NCBI GenBank assembly: GCA_900539725.1
Contig: UQDI01000004.1
Span: 1-64,000 of the forward strand
DNA length: 64,000 nt
Source: an uncultured Eubacteriales bacterium
GTDB lineage: Bacteria; Bacillota; Clostridia; Tissierellales; Peptoniphilaceae
Direction: 5' to 3'
The notes under the pieces are model-generated. The model made no database searches and had not been told where the DNA came from. It saw only the letters and a list, made by a program, of their open reading frames with translations. A program made the position numbers and the translations under genes. Below are positions 52,273 through 61,068 of the stretch, one piece after another (positions within the stretch are counted from its first letter, which is position 1; each line of letters opens with the position of its first letter).

Positions 52273-53102
52273 TTTAAAATATAAACCATAACTGGTCTTC
52301 TACCAAATTGCATGCACTCCCAAACTGTGTCCATGAAAAGGTCAATCTTATTACCTTTGATGGCGCCGCCAGTATCTTGAGCGATGGCAAAGCCATAATC
52401 AGGAACGCCTGGTGTAAGGCTCTTTATATATAGCTTAGTGCCAAGCGGAATTACGCGTGGATCGACTGCAACAGTGCCTCTCTTGGCTCTTGCGCCCGAA
52501 GCAGTGATACCGTAGCCCTTGTCGCCAGGTCTCTTGCCAGTTGATCTTGGGCCCGCTTCATATGCAGTTGCCACCATCTTGATGGCTTTTCTTGCGGTGA
52601 AGTCGCCTCTGTCGTTAGTAAAAACGTCTTTTGTTCCTTCTTCAAAAACTTGGTCAATAGGCTTAACAATAGTCTCAACGTGAATTACTTCTTCTTTAAT
52701 AAGCTTGTCACCTGCATAATACTCTTTGCATTTGACTTTGTTCTTGCCGTTCACACCTTGAATTAAAATTTTGCTTTGCTTATGAGTTAGCTCTTTGTTT
52801 TTCTTCTTAATAGTTTTAAAAGGCGCTTCGACCTCTTTTTCGATGACTTTAACGTCTACCTTTATTATACTAATCTTTCCTTCGCTCTTAAGCTCTGTAT
52901 CTAAGTCCGGTATGACGATGTCGTCATCATCGACTTTAATCTTTAGATCGCTTAATAGTTCTTTTACTGTTTTACACGATGTTTTATATGTCTTAACGAC
53001 TCCATTGTTATCAATCTCATATACGTGAGTTTTTGCATCTTTAGCAAAAGAAAGACTTGTTACTATTAATAAGAATAGTATAAAATTAATTATTTTTTTC
53101 AT
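52269..53102 (-). CDS. Secreted G5 plus 3D-domain protein (YabE-like)
   Basis: 277 aa. Signal peptide about 1-20, a DUF348 repeat (about 25-75), a G5 domain (about 85-165) and a C-terminal 3D domain (about 180-277) with three conserved aspartates (VAVDPRVIPLGTKLYI, AQDTGGAIKGNKIDLFM). The 3D fold resembles lytic transglycosylase MltA, so cell-wall cleavage is likely. The same family lies near ksgA/veg/ispE in Bacillus, consistent with veg and ispE 3 kb away here. Confidence 0.88.
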   Translation of the reverse strand: MKKIINFILFLLIVTSLSFAKDAKTHVYEIDNNGVVKTYKTSCKTVKELLSDLKIKVDDDDIVIPDLDTELKSEGKISIIKVDVKVIEKEVEAPFKTIKKKNKELTHKQSKILIQGVNGKNKVKCKEYYAGDKLIKEEVIHVETIVKPIDQVFEEGTKDVFTNDRGDFTARKAIKMVATAYEAGPRSTGKRPGDKGYGITASGARAKRGTVAVDPRVIPLGTKLYIKSLTPGVPDYGFAIAQDTGGAIKGNKIDLFMDTVWECMQFGRRPVMVYILK

Positions 53103-53134
53103 AGTCTTCTCCTTTCGAATTTGTCATATATGAT

Positions 53135-53164
53135 ATTATAACAAAATTAAATCGCTTTTGTCAA
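53135..53164 (-). promoter_or_regulatory. Promoter of the G5/3D gene
   Basis: On the minus strand TTGACA (53164-53159), 18 bp, TATAAT (53140-53135) with an upstream TG. Confidence 0.82.
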
Positions 53165-53171
53165 ATCGAGG

Positions 53172-53927
53172 CTAAAACTCTATATCAAGTGAGACTGGAC
53201 AATGGTCTGAACCCAAGACATCATCAAGGATTGCTGCGTCTTTAATATTGCCTTCAAGCTCCTTTGATACTAAGAAGTAGTCGATTCTCCAGCCAGCGTT
53301 TCTCGATCTTGCCCTAGTTCTGTATGACCACCAAGAGTATTTGTCTTCAAGATCAGGATAGAAGTACCTGAAGGTATCGATGAAGCCCGAATCAAGTAGC
53401 ATATTGAACTTTTCTCTCTCTTCATCAGAGAAGCCCGCTTTGCCTACGTTTGCCTTAGGATTTTTTAGGTCAATCTCGTTATGAGCCACATTTAAGTCGC
53501 CGCACACAACAACGCCCTTAGTCTTTCTAAGGCCATTTAAGTAGTCTCTAAACGCATCCTCCCAATCTTGTCTATACTTTATCCTTTTAAGTCCATCTTG
53601 CGCATTAGGCGTGTAGACATTAACGAAGAAAAATTTTTCGTACTCAAGAGTTATAACTCTTCCTTCAGTATCGTGCTCAGCGATGCCAAGACCATACGTC
53701 ACGTTTATGGGCTCAGTCTTAGTAAGTATCATAGTGCCCGAGTAGCCCTTCTTTTCAGCGTAGTTCCAGTACTCGTGGTAGCCTTCACGCTCCATCATCA
53801 GTATTCCTTCTGAGATCTTAGTCTCTTGAAATGCGTATATATCAGCCATAGTGTCATCCAAAAACTCATTAAAGTTCTTTTTAAGGACGGCCCTTATACC
53901 ATTAACATTCCACGAAATAAATTTCAT
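53172..53927 (-). CDS. xth: Exodeoxyribonuclease III
   Basis: 251 aa EEP-fold nuclease. SWNVNGIRA, FQETKI (metal Glu), GDLNVAHNEIDL and GSDHCPV (catalytic Asp-His) are all present. It repairs AP sites and degrades from 3' ends. GAGGTGAT precedes the start. It is read divergently from htrA across 96 bp. Confidence 0.93.
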   Translation of the reverse strand: MKFISWNVNGIRAVLKKNFNEFLDDTMADIYAFQETKISEGILMMEREGYHEYWNYAEKKGYSGTMILTKTEPINVTYGLGIAEHDTEGRVITLEYEKFFFVNVYTPNAQDGLKRIKYRQDWEDAFRDYLNGLRKTKGVVVCGDLNVAHNEIDLKNPKANVGKAGFSDEEREKFNMLLDSGFIDTFRYFYPDLEDKYSWWSYRTRARSRNAGWRIDYFLVSKELEGNIKDAAILDDVLGSDHCPVSLDIEF

Positions 53928-54023
53928 TTAATCACCTCTTTTAAAAATTTTCACATCCTTATCACTATTCTATCACAAAAGACATTTATAATAAAGTTAG
54001 AAAATCAAAAGGAGGACAAGATT

Positions 54024-55547
54024 ATGAAATTCGATGAATATGGTAATGAAATCATTGACGATGATGATATCATTGAAAATCCAGAAGTAGAAGAGCTTCA
54101 TGATGATGAAAGTACTTTTACTCAAACAGATGAAGACGTTTATGAGAGAAGGACATATAGAAGGGCCAATGGTCCTGAAAGAAATGATTACGACAGGCCA
54201 AGCCCAAGAAAAGCAAAGTTCTCATACAACGAAGTTAATAAAAAAGAAAAGAAGCGTTATGGCAAGGGCGTACTTGTGTGGTCAATTATATTTTCCATCT
54301 TCTTTGGCGCGCTAACAGGTTTTGGCGGCGCTTACATCTTTAACAGAGCAAACAATGCATATAATTATGTGCACAGCGAAGCTAAAAACGATACACAAAA
54401 GATTACTATCGATCAACCGACTGAAATAGTCGAAGCGGCTACTAAGAAGGCTATACCATCTGTTGTAGGTATAACTACTCAGGTTATATCGAGAGACTTC
54501 TTTGGTAGACAAGCTCTTGGCAAAGGCACTGGCTCAGGCGTTATCGTTAGCCCTGACGGTTACATCATTACAAACGCCCACGTGGTTAAATCAGAAGTAC
54601 AAAACACAAACGAAGGCTTCGACGATTTTCCATTTGGGGATGACTTCCCATTTGGCGGAGGCAGCTCAGGCAATAAGCAAGGCAAGACTAGTGATGATGA
54701 AGATGATGACGATGATATCGATATAGATGAAGATAATAATAAAGCTTATGATTATAGCAGCAAAGATAAAGATAATATGAAGCAAAACAAAGGCGGCAAG
54801 ATAAGCGTTTTACTTGATGATGGCTCAACACATAAGGCAAAGATAGTTTGGATGGACGAGGACATGGACCTTGCCATAATCAAAATAAATGCAAAGAATT
54901 TACCAGTTGCTGAACTAGGCGACTCAGACAAAGTGCAAATCGGTCAGATAGCTATCGCCATAGGTAATCCACTAGGACTTGATTTTAATAGAACAGTTAC
55001 TTCAGGCGTTATCTCTGGTAAAGACAGAACTATAAAAGTAGATAAACAAGTTATAAACAATTTAATTCAAACAGACGCATCCATCAACCCAGGTAACTCA
55101 GGCGGACCGCTACTAAACTCAAAAGGCGAAGTCATCGGCATCAACACAGTTAAGCTTACAAATGCAGAAGGCCTTGGCTTTAGTATACCTATCAATATGA
55201 TTAAGGGCGTTTTGAACTCAATCTTAAAGACAGGCAAGGCGCAAACAGCTCAACTAGGCCTATCAATCTACAATGCAAAGGACTACGAAGCCGCTCTTAG
55301 AGTCAAACTTAACACAAATAAAGGCGTTATCGTTCTAAGCGTTGCGAGTGGAACTGCAGCCGACAAAGCCGGTATCATGGCGGGCGACATACTACTAAAG
55401 GTAGATGATAAAGAAGTAACTGATGTCAATACACTTAAGTCGATAATGTTTGGCTATAATATAGGCGACGAAGCGACACTTAAGATAAATAGGAATGGCA
55501 AGGAAATGGACGTCAAAGTCAAGTTCACAAGCATGAATAAAAACTAA
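54024..55547 (+). CDS. htrA: HtrA/DegP-type membrane-anchored serine protease
   Basis: 507 aa from the ATG at 54024 (AAAGGAGG upstream); the frame remains open upstream into the exonuclease gene, which is a shadow. A cytoplasmic charged tail (1-80), one membrane helix (about 83-106), then a trypsin-like domain with His186 (ITNAHVV), Asp282 (DMDLAII) and Ser359 (PGNSGGP), and a C-terminal PDZ domain (about 410-507). Between His186 and the next strand sits an unusual insert of about 65 residues (190-257) rich in Gly/Phe, then Asp/Glu. The protease handles misfolded envelope proteins. Confidence 0.93.
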   Translation: MKFDEYGNEIIDDDDIIENPEVEELHDDESTFTQTDEDVYERRTYRRANGPERNDYDRPSPRKAKFSYNEVNKKEKKRYGKGVLVWSIIFSIFFGALTGFGGAYIFNRANNAYNYVHSEAKNDTQKITIDQPTEIVEAATKKAIPSVVGITTQVISRDFFGRQALGKGTGSGVIVSPDGYIITNAHVVKSEVQNTNEGFDDFPFGDDFPFGGGSSGNKQGKTSDDEDDDDDIDIDEDNNKAYDYSSKDKDNMKQNKGGKISVLLDDGSTHKAKIVWMDEDMDLAIIKINAKNLPVAELGDSDKVQIGQIAIAIGNPLGLDFNRTVTSGVISGKDRTIKVDKQVINNLIQTDASINPGNSGGPLLNSKGEVIGINTVKLTNAEGLGFSIPINMIKGVLNSILKTGKAQTAQLGLSIYNAKDYEAALRVKLNTNKGVIVLSVASGTAADKAGIMAGDILLKVDDKEVTDVNTLKSIMFGYNIGDEATLKINRNGKEMDVKVKFTSMNKN

Positions 55548-55585
55548 GACTTTAGTACAATTATAAAATAAATTTATATAAATGA

Positions 55586-55614
55586 TTGACAAATCTTATT
55601 AAGTATGCTATACT
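55586..55614 (+). promoter_or_regulatory. Strong promoter of veg
   Basis: TTGACA (55586-55591), 17 bp, TATACT (55609-55614) with an extended TGC just before. Confidence 0.88.
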
Positions 55615-55658
55615 ATATATAGATGTAGATCAAGTATATGAAGGGTGGGATTCATCTT

Positions 55659-55889
55659 ATGAACGAAATTAAGAGGATTAGAAAGAGTGTTGAGAGTATT
55701 TTAGGTAAAAAAGTGCATCTAACGACAAATGTTGGTCGAAATACTTTTGTCGAGGCACAAGGAGTGATTACCTCAGCATATCCAAATCTATTCACAGTTA
55801 CGCTAGAAGATGGACAAAATAACGATCAGGTTATATCGTATACTTATTCAGATGTATTAACATCGACGGTAGTAGTAAAAATAATCTAA
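55659..55889 (+). CDS. veg: Veg-family protein
   Basis: 76 aa from the ATG at 55659, preceded by GGGTGGG; an upstream ATG at 55638 lies before that site. IRKSVESILGKKVHLTTNVGRNTFVEAQGVI is the Veg signature. In B. subtilis Veg is highly transcribed and affects biofilm formation. ispE follows, as in Bacillus. Confidence 0.88.
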   Translation: MNEIKRIRKSVESILGKKVHLTTNVGRNTFVEAQGVITSAYPNLFTVTLEDGQNNDQVISYTYSDVLTSTVVVKII

Positions 55890-55896
55890 AAAATTT

Positions 55897-55925
55897 TCCT
55901 CACAGTGATGTGAGGACTTTTTTTG
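55897..55925 (+). terminator. Terminator after veg
   Basis: 7-bp stem TCCTCAC with GTGAGGA, 6-nt loop, T run. Confidence 0.88.
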
Positions 55926-55994
55926 CCTTTTTTCGTTTTTTGTTTAGCGGGGATGATGGCAGGTCCACTTCGTTTATAAAAGTGATTTCATTAT

Positions 55995-56164
55995 GACGAG
56001 CGAATGATATGTGACGAGCGAATGATATATGACGAGCGAATGATATGTGACGAGCGAATGATATATGACGAGCGGATGACATATGACGGGTGGATGGCAT
56101 ATGACGAGCGGATGATATATGTCGAGCGGATGATATATGACGGGCGGATGCCATATGACGGGCG
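55995..56164. repeat. 18-bp tandem repeat, nine full copies plus a partial one
   Basis: Units begin at 55995 and every 18 bp to 56157, consensus GACGAGCGAATGATATAT. Units 1-2 equal units 3-4 exactly (36-bp period, alternating GT/AT ends), while later units drift (GGATGATATAT, GGGTGGATGGC and others). The gap from veg to ispE is 364 bp; besides this repeat it holds the veg terminator and the ispE promoter. Because 18 is divisible by 3, open frames run through on both strands, but they have no coding support. Confidence 0.9.
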
Positions 56165-56202
56165 CTTATATAAGCACGCACAAATCATATAAAAAATAAA
56201 AC

Positions 56203-56231
56203 TATACATTGAATTTAAAATGTGTTATAAT
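56203..56231 (+). promoter_or_regulatory. ispE promoter
   Basis: Extended -10 TGTTATAAT (56223-56231) with TATACA (56203-56208) as a weak -35 at 17 bp. Confidence 0.6.
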
Positions 56232-56253
56232 TAAATTAACAGTGGAGGAGTAT

Positions 56254-57072
56254 GTGAAGGTCATGATAAAAACAAAATCTTATGCGAAAATCAATTTGCA
56301 TCTAGAAGTCATCTCTAAAAGGGACGATGGCTTTCACGACATCATTACTCTTATGTCTAAGATAGATCTTTATGATGAGCTAGTCTTTAATAAGGCGAGT
56401 GGCTTCACCATTAGCGCGGATACCGATATAAAAGATAATATCATGAAGAAGGCGTATGATTTTGTAAGAGAGATAAGAGATATAGAGGGGCTAAGTATAG
56501 AGCTTAAGAAGAATATACCTATGGGCGCTGGCCTTGCTGGTGGCAGCTCAAACGCTTATGAAACACTTAAGGCGCTTGATGAGCTTTATGATTTGTCCTT
56601 GACAAAGGAAGAATATTTTGATATCCTTTTAAAACTTGGTAGTGACTGTAACTTTTTTACTTCGAAGTCGGCTTCCATATGCACAGCTAGAGGCGAAAAA
56701 ATTAAAGAAGTAGAAGGACTTAAGAAGCATCACGTGCTCTTAGTTAATCCCGGCATCAATATTAGCTCAAAAGAAGTTTATGAGAGCATGGACTTTAGCG
56801 GTGAGCACCTAAGTACTAAAGAGATTGAAGAGCTTGTAAAGAAGGATGACTTTACAAAGTTTAGAAACAATATGCAGGACTTTGTCTTTACTAATTACAT
56901 AGCTGTTAAAGAGCTCTACGACGAGATGAGTGCTTTAGGAGGCTTCAAGACTATGATGAGCGGCTCTGGCTCGAGCATCTTTAGTCTATATGACGACGAG
57001 GAAAAGCTTGATAAGGCTTATAAGCATATGAAAAACCGCTACCAATTTGTGATCAAAACTCAATTGATATGA
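56254..57072 (+). CDS. ispE: IspE, 4-diphosphocytidyl-2-C-methyl-D-erythritol kinase
   Basis: 272 aa from a GTG at 56254, five nt after GGAGG; an ATG three codons later at 56263 is the alternative. A GHMP-kinase with SYAKINLHLEV at the start, the ATP loop PMGAGLAGGSSNA and the C-terminal MMSGSGSSIF. Third cytoplasmic step of the MEP pathway with ispD and ispF at 8307-9511. Confidence 0.93.
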   Translation: MKVMIKTKSYAKINLHLEVISKRDDGFHDIITLMSKIDLYDELVFNKASGFTISADTDIKDNIMKKAYDFVREIRDIEGLSIELKKNIPMGAGLAGGSSNAYETLKALDELYDLSLTKEEYFDILLKLGSDCNFFTSKSASICTARGEKIKEVEGLKKHHVLLVNPGINISSKEVYESMDFSGEHLSTKEIEELVKKDDFTKFRNNMQDFVFTNYIAVKELYDEMSALGGFKTMMSGSGSSIFSLYDDEEKLDKAYKHMKNRYQFVIKTQLI

Positions 57073-57081
57073 GGTGATTTT

Positions 57082-57759
57082 TTGTTACAAAAGATATTAG
57101 AACCAATATTTACATTTTTATATATATTAATAATCATCGTTATGGATAACTTTATCAACAAGTATAATTATGCTGATAAGGACTTTAAGCTGCAAAGCAT
57201 ATTTACAAAGACTTATGTGGTCTTCGTCACCGCCTTCTTAGGCATCAGGACTTATGCTTTGTTCTTAAATGATGACGAAAAGATAATAAGGCTTACAAAC
57301 ATCTCTTTGTTTATAAGTTCACTTATGGTGCCAATACTACTGATAATTTTTTATTATCTAGCGGCTAAATCGCTTCGCAAGAGAAGAATGCCTGAGGCGT
57401 CGAGCATAATATACTTACTTGTGGCGATACTATTAATATTAACACTACTACCACAAAATGGCTGGTTCCAAGACAGAATCAGCAGATTTATGGAAGTCTT
57501 TAGGACCATAATCTCGCTCGTACTAACGGTACTAATCTTTATGAGCGTATTTAGAAATGCCGTCAGACGAAGAAACGTCTCTATACAGAGGGCGTCCTTA
57601 ATATTCTTTTTAGCGGGACTATTCTACAGTCTTGGCAATCTTCTAAAGGCTGTTAGGGTAAAGAACATATTTTATGTATTAAGTTTAGTACTTATACTAA
57701 TTATGATATATTCGTGGTACAGAACCATTCGCAAAAAAACTGAAATATATAGAGTTTAA
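57082..57759 (+). CDS. Multi-pass membrane protein of unknown function
   Basis: 225 aa from a TTG at 57082, with GAGGTGAT upstream. About six or seven hydrophobic segments fill it (about 5-25, 45-65, 75-100, 108-123, 140-157, 170-185, 195-213), separated by Arg/Lys-rich loops. I do not recognise the family. It lies 9 nt after ispE and 10 nt before the decarboxylase gene, so it shares their operon. Confidence 0.75.
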   Translation: MLQKILEPIFTFLYILIIIVMDNFINKYNYADKDFKLQSIFTKTYVVFVTAFLGIRTYALFLNDDEKIIRLTNISLFISSLMVPILLIIFYYLAAKSLRKRRMPEASSIIYLLVAILLILTLLPQNGWFQDRISRFMEVFRTIISLVLTVLIFMSVFRNAVRRRNVSIQRASLIFFLAGLFYSLGNLLKAVRVKNIFYVLSLVLILIMIYSWYRTIRKKTEIYRV

Positions 57760-57769
57760 GGAGGTTATA

Positions 57770-59182
57770 ATGAAAAGACCTGTTTTTGAAGCATTATCAA
57801 AACTAAAGGATGAAAATTCCATTTCTTTCCACATGCCAGGGCACAAAGGAAAGAACACACTATTTAACTGGGGTGACTACATCCCTGCAATTGATACGAC
57901 AGAAACTTATGGCATGGACAATTTGCTTGAACCAAGAGGAGTTATTCTTGAAAGCGAGAAGGAAGCTGCTAAAGTATTTGGCGCGATGAACACTTTTTAC
58001 GCTGTTAACGGTTCTACTGGAAGTATATACATCGCTATAGCGACTATTACTAAGCCAGGTGATACTGTTATTGTACAAAGAAACTGCCATAAATCAGTAT
58101 ATAACGCTTTGATACTAAATAGACTAAATCCTGTTTATGTATATCCAAAGTATAACGACGACTATCACGTATTAACTGGTGTTGACCCAGATGAGATAGA
58201 GGATTTAATTCTTGACAATCCTGAGGTAAAGGCTGTTATAGTAACTCACACTAACTACTACGGCATCGCTTCAGACCTTGAAAGGATAGCTGAGATCTGC
58301 CATAACTACGGTAAGATACTTATGGTTGACGAGGCTCACGGACCTCATATGAAGTTTGATGACAGACTACCTAAGTCGGCTCTTGAATGCGGCGCGGACA
58401 TCGTTATTCACTCAACTCATAAGACGCTAACTGGATTTACACAAACATCGATGATACATGTTGGCTCTGAAAGGATAGACATCAATAAGCTAAAAGATAG
58501 ATTCCAACTATATACAACTACTTCACCATCGTATTTATTTACGCTATCGAATGAAACAGCTTGTGTGTATATGGACGGCGAAGGCAAAGAAAAGCTTCAT
58601 CACAATGTGACTAAGTGCTTGGAATTTATTGAAGAGCTTAAGAAGATTGACAGAGTTGAAGTTTTTGAAGGCGATGAATTTGACAAAACTATAAAGTCAA
58701 AGGATAACACTAAGATATTATTCAAGCTTGAAGGGGTTAAGGGCTCAAGGCTTAGAAAAGAGCTTTATGAAAGACACAATATTAGGCTTGAGATGAGTGA
58801 CTACTACTACGCTCTAATATTTGCAACGCTAATGAATGAGGATGAAGACTACGAAAAACTTCTTGAAGCAATCAAAGATTTATCTAAGAACCTTTCTTAT
58901 GAAGAGGTTAAACATATAAAGGTTAATATGCCTGATCCGAAGATTATAATTAGACCAGCGGATGCATATTACTCATCAAAGAAGATAATTAGCTTAAAGG
59001 ACTCACTTGGAGAGATAGTTACTTCACCAATAATTCCTTATCCACCTGGAGTACCTCTACTAGTGCCAGGCGAAGAGATTACTGAAGAGATACTTGATCA
59101 CATACAATTCCTTAAGGAGTCAGACCTTAACATAGTTGGTCTACTTGGCGATGACCAAGACTCATTGGTTGTAGTTGACTAA
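57770..59182 (+). CDS. Orn/Lys/Arg decarboxylase-family PLP enzyme (YaaO-like)
   Basis: 470 aa. FHMPGHKG near the start, VNGSTGSIYIAI, VDEAHGPHMKF and the PLP lysine in HSTHKTLTGFTQTS (about Lys222). This group makes agmatine, cadaverine or putrescine; the amino acid used cannot be read safely. It precedes tmk as yaaO does in Bacillus. AAGGAGG start site; the stop overlaps tmk (TAATG). Confidence 0.88.
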   Translation: MKRPVFEALSKLKDENSISFHMPGHKGKNTLFNWGDYIPAIDTTETYGMDNLLEPRGVILESEKEAAKVFGAMNTFYAVNGSTGSIYIAIATITKPGDTVIVQRNCHKSVYNALILNRLNPVYVYPKYNDDYHVLTGVDPDEIEDLILDNPEVKAVIVTHTNYYGIASDLERIAEICHNYGKILMVDEAHGPHMKFDDRLPKSALECGADIVIHSTHKTLTGFTQTSMIHVGSERIDINKLKDRFQLYTTTSPSYLFTLSNETACVYMDGEGKEKLHHNVTKCLEFIEELKKIDRVEVFEGDEFDKTIKSKDNTKILFKLEGVKGSRLRKELYERHNIRLEMSDYYYALIFATLMNEDEDYEKLLEAIKDLSKNLSYEEVKHIKVNMPDPKIIIRPADAYYSSKKIISLKDSLGEIVTSPIIPYPPGVPLLVPGEEITEEILDHIQFLKESDLNIVGLLGDDQDSLVVVD

Positions 59183-59808
59183 TGAAGGGACTTGTAATAG
59201 CTCTTGAGGGCCAAGACGGAACCGGCAAGAGCACTGTAATAGACGCAATTACAGGCTACTTCGATGAGATGGGCCTTGATTATATAAACGCGAGAGAGCC
59301 TGGCTCGACCGATATTGGCGAGAAGATAAGAGATATCTTAGCTGACAAAGCTAATAAGGATATGGATTATCACACAGAGGCGCTTCTCTTCGCAGCATCA
59401 AGATCCGAGCTATATGACAAGGTTATTAAGCTAAATGTGGCCAATGGCACTTCGGTCATATTAGATAGATTCTTACTATCGTCACTTGCTTATCAAGGCG
59501 TAGTGAGAGGACTTGGCGTAGATGAGGTTATGAAGATAAATGATTTCTTCTTAGATGGCTTTAGACCCGACCTTACTATACTTATGGATTTGGATGCGAA
59601 AGAATCTTATGAAAGACTGAAAAAGCTTGGTGAGCTTGACAGGATAGAGTCTTTGGGAGAGGACTTTCAAGAGAGGGTTCACCTAGCATACTTAAAGCTT
59701 TATGAAGAAAAACAGATGAAGCTAATTAAATTGGATGGTACTAAGGACAGAGCGAACCTTGCTCACGAAGCCTTAGAGGAAGTAAAAAAATTAATGAAGG
59801 AGTGTTAG
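59182..59808 (+). CDS. tmk: Thymidylate kinase
   Basis: 208 aa. P-loop EGQDGTGKST (about 8-17), the DR(F/Y) motif in LDRFLLSSLAYQG and REPGST. Phosphorylates dTMP. It overlaps the decarboxylase gene by one base and is 1 nt from darA. Confidence 0.94.
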   Translation: MKGLVIALEGQDGTGKSTVIDAITGYFDEMGLDYINAREPGSTDIGEKIRDILADKANKDMDYHTEALLFAASRSELYDKVIKLNVANGTSVILDRFLLSSLAYQGVVRGLGVDEVMKINDFFLDGFRPDLTILMDLDAKESYERLKKLGELDRIESLGEDFQERVHLAYLKLYEEKQMKLIKLDGTKDRANLAHEALEEVKKLMKEC

Positions 59809-59809
59809 T

Positions 59810-60136
59810 ATGAAACTAATTGTAGCAATCGTTCAAGATCAAGATGTTAATGCGCTAATGGATGCTCTTACAGAAAAAAAGTATAGAGTAACAAAGCTTT
59901 CTTCAACAGGCGGCTTTTTGAAATCTGGCAACACTACATTGCTTATAGGTGTTGAAGATGACAAAGTAAATGAAGTTAAGGAACTTGTTGATCATAATTG
60001 CAAGACAAGAGAGATAACTACATCTTTACTTACTGTAACTATGCCTGGAGATACTTTTGTTCCATATCCACTTGAGGTAAAAGTTGGTGGAGCAACATTA
60101 TTTGTGTTAAACGTAGAAGAATTTTTAAGAGTTTAG
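59810..60136 (+). CDS. darA: Cyclic-di-AMP receptor DarA (YaaQ/PstA)
   Basis: 108 aa PII-like protein; AIVQDQDVNALMDALTEKKYRVTKLSSTGGFLKSGNTTLLIGVEDD contains the c-di-AMP-binding loop. It binds c-di-AMP but its output is not known in general. The usual yaaR gene is missing between it and holB. Confidence 0.9.
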   Translation: MKLIVAIVQDQDVNALMDALTEKKYRVTKLSSTGGFLKSGNTTLLIGVEDDKVNEVKELVDHNCKTREITTSLLTVTMPGDTFVPYPLEVKVGGATLFVLNVEEFLRV

Positions 60137-60146
60137 GAGTAAATTT

Positions 60147-61064
60147 GTGTTTGAGAAAATATTTGGGAATGATGAAGTAAAAAAAATACTTTATAACGAT
60201 ATCAATAATAATAAAATTGTATCGTCCTATATTTTTGAAGGCAAAGACAGTGATTATCTAGAAAGCCTTGCGATGGAATTTGCAGGGCTTCTTCTTAAGT
60301 CAAAAATTCCTGAGAAAAAAGCAGACTTTGCTTTGTTTGGTAAGAGTGATAAGATCAAGAAAGAAGACGCTCAAAGCATAGCAAAGGATGTTTACATAAG
60401 GCCCTTCGAGCTAGATCGAAAGGTCTATATGCTTCTGGGCGCAGAAGACATTCAAGTCGAGAGCCAAAATGTTTTATTAAAAACGCTTGAGGAGGCGCCA
60501 AGTTATGTTGTAGTTATCTTAGTTACTAAGAGCCTTAACATGATACTTGACACTATCATCTCAAGAAGTAAAGTGATTAGAGTGATGCCTCTTAGTGAAA
60601 ATGAGCTTATGGCATACATCAATGAAAATTATCCGAAGCTTGATAATAAAGAGCTATATGCATCCATTGCCATGGGTGATATAAGCGCGCTTAAATCCTT
60701 TATTGAAGATGAAAACGAGATGCAGCTTAGAAAGAGGGGCATAGCGGCAGCCATAAACGTATTAAAGGCAAAGCGTTATGAGAGCATCAAGGACCTTGCG
60801 TTTTTAGAAGAAAATAAAGATGATATTGAAAAAATACTTACATACTTTGAAATTTTTATCAAGGATATAGCTTCGAGCGAAGAAAGGATAATTAATCTTG
60901 ACTACAAAGACGAGATTAAAAGTCTTAAAGGGCTCGCTCTATATGACTTGGTTGACAGCATTGACATGATAGAAGAGACTAAAAGATACTTGGGTAACAG
61001 CGGCAACTTTAGACTGCATCTCGAGACTTTAGTTTTAAATATGATAGAAAAATTTGATAGGTGA
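60147..61064 (+). CDS. holB: DNA polymerase III delta-prime subunit
   Basis: 305 aa from a GTG at 60147. A clamp-loader AAA+ fold with IVSSYIFEGKDSDYLESLAMEFAG, NVLLKTLEEAPSYVVVILVT and ISRSKVIRV (sensor 1 region). The zinc finger and Walker A of longer homologues are not obvious, as in many delta-prime proteins, which need not hydrolyse ATP. Sits between darA and ricT as in Bacillus. Confidence 0.85.
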   Translation: MFEKIFGNDEVKKILYNDINNNKIVSSYIFEGKDSDYLESLAMEFAGLLLKSKIPEKKADFALFGKSDKIKKEDAQSIAKDVYIRPFELDRKVYMLLGAEDIQVESQNVLLKTLEEAPSYVVVILVTKSLNMILDTIISRSKVIRVMPLSENELMAYINENYPKLDNKELYASIAMGDISALKSFIEDENEMQLRKRGIAAAINVLKAKRYESIKDLAFLEENKDDIEKILTYFEIFIKDIASSEERIINLDYKDEIKSLKGLALYDLVDSIDMIEETKRYLGNSGNFRLHLETLVLNMIEKFDR

Positions 61065-61068
61065 TTAA

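Noticed and set aside
53826..54023. N-terminal extension of HtrA upstream of 54024
   Set aside because: Overlaps exonuclease III on the other strand and precedes the AAAGGAGG site; the later start fits the family.
55995..56164. CRISPR array
   Set aside because: Units are contiguous 18-bp copies without unique spacers and there are no cas genes nearby.
55995..56192. Open frames on both strands through the 18-bp repeat encoding ICDERMIYDERM-like or ARHISFARHIS-like peptides
   Set aside because: They exist only because the repeat length is a multiple of three; no start signals or codon-bias support.
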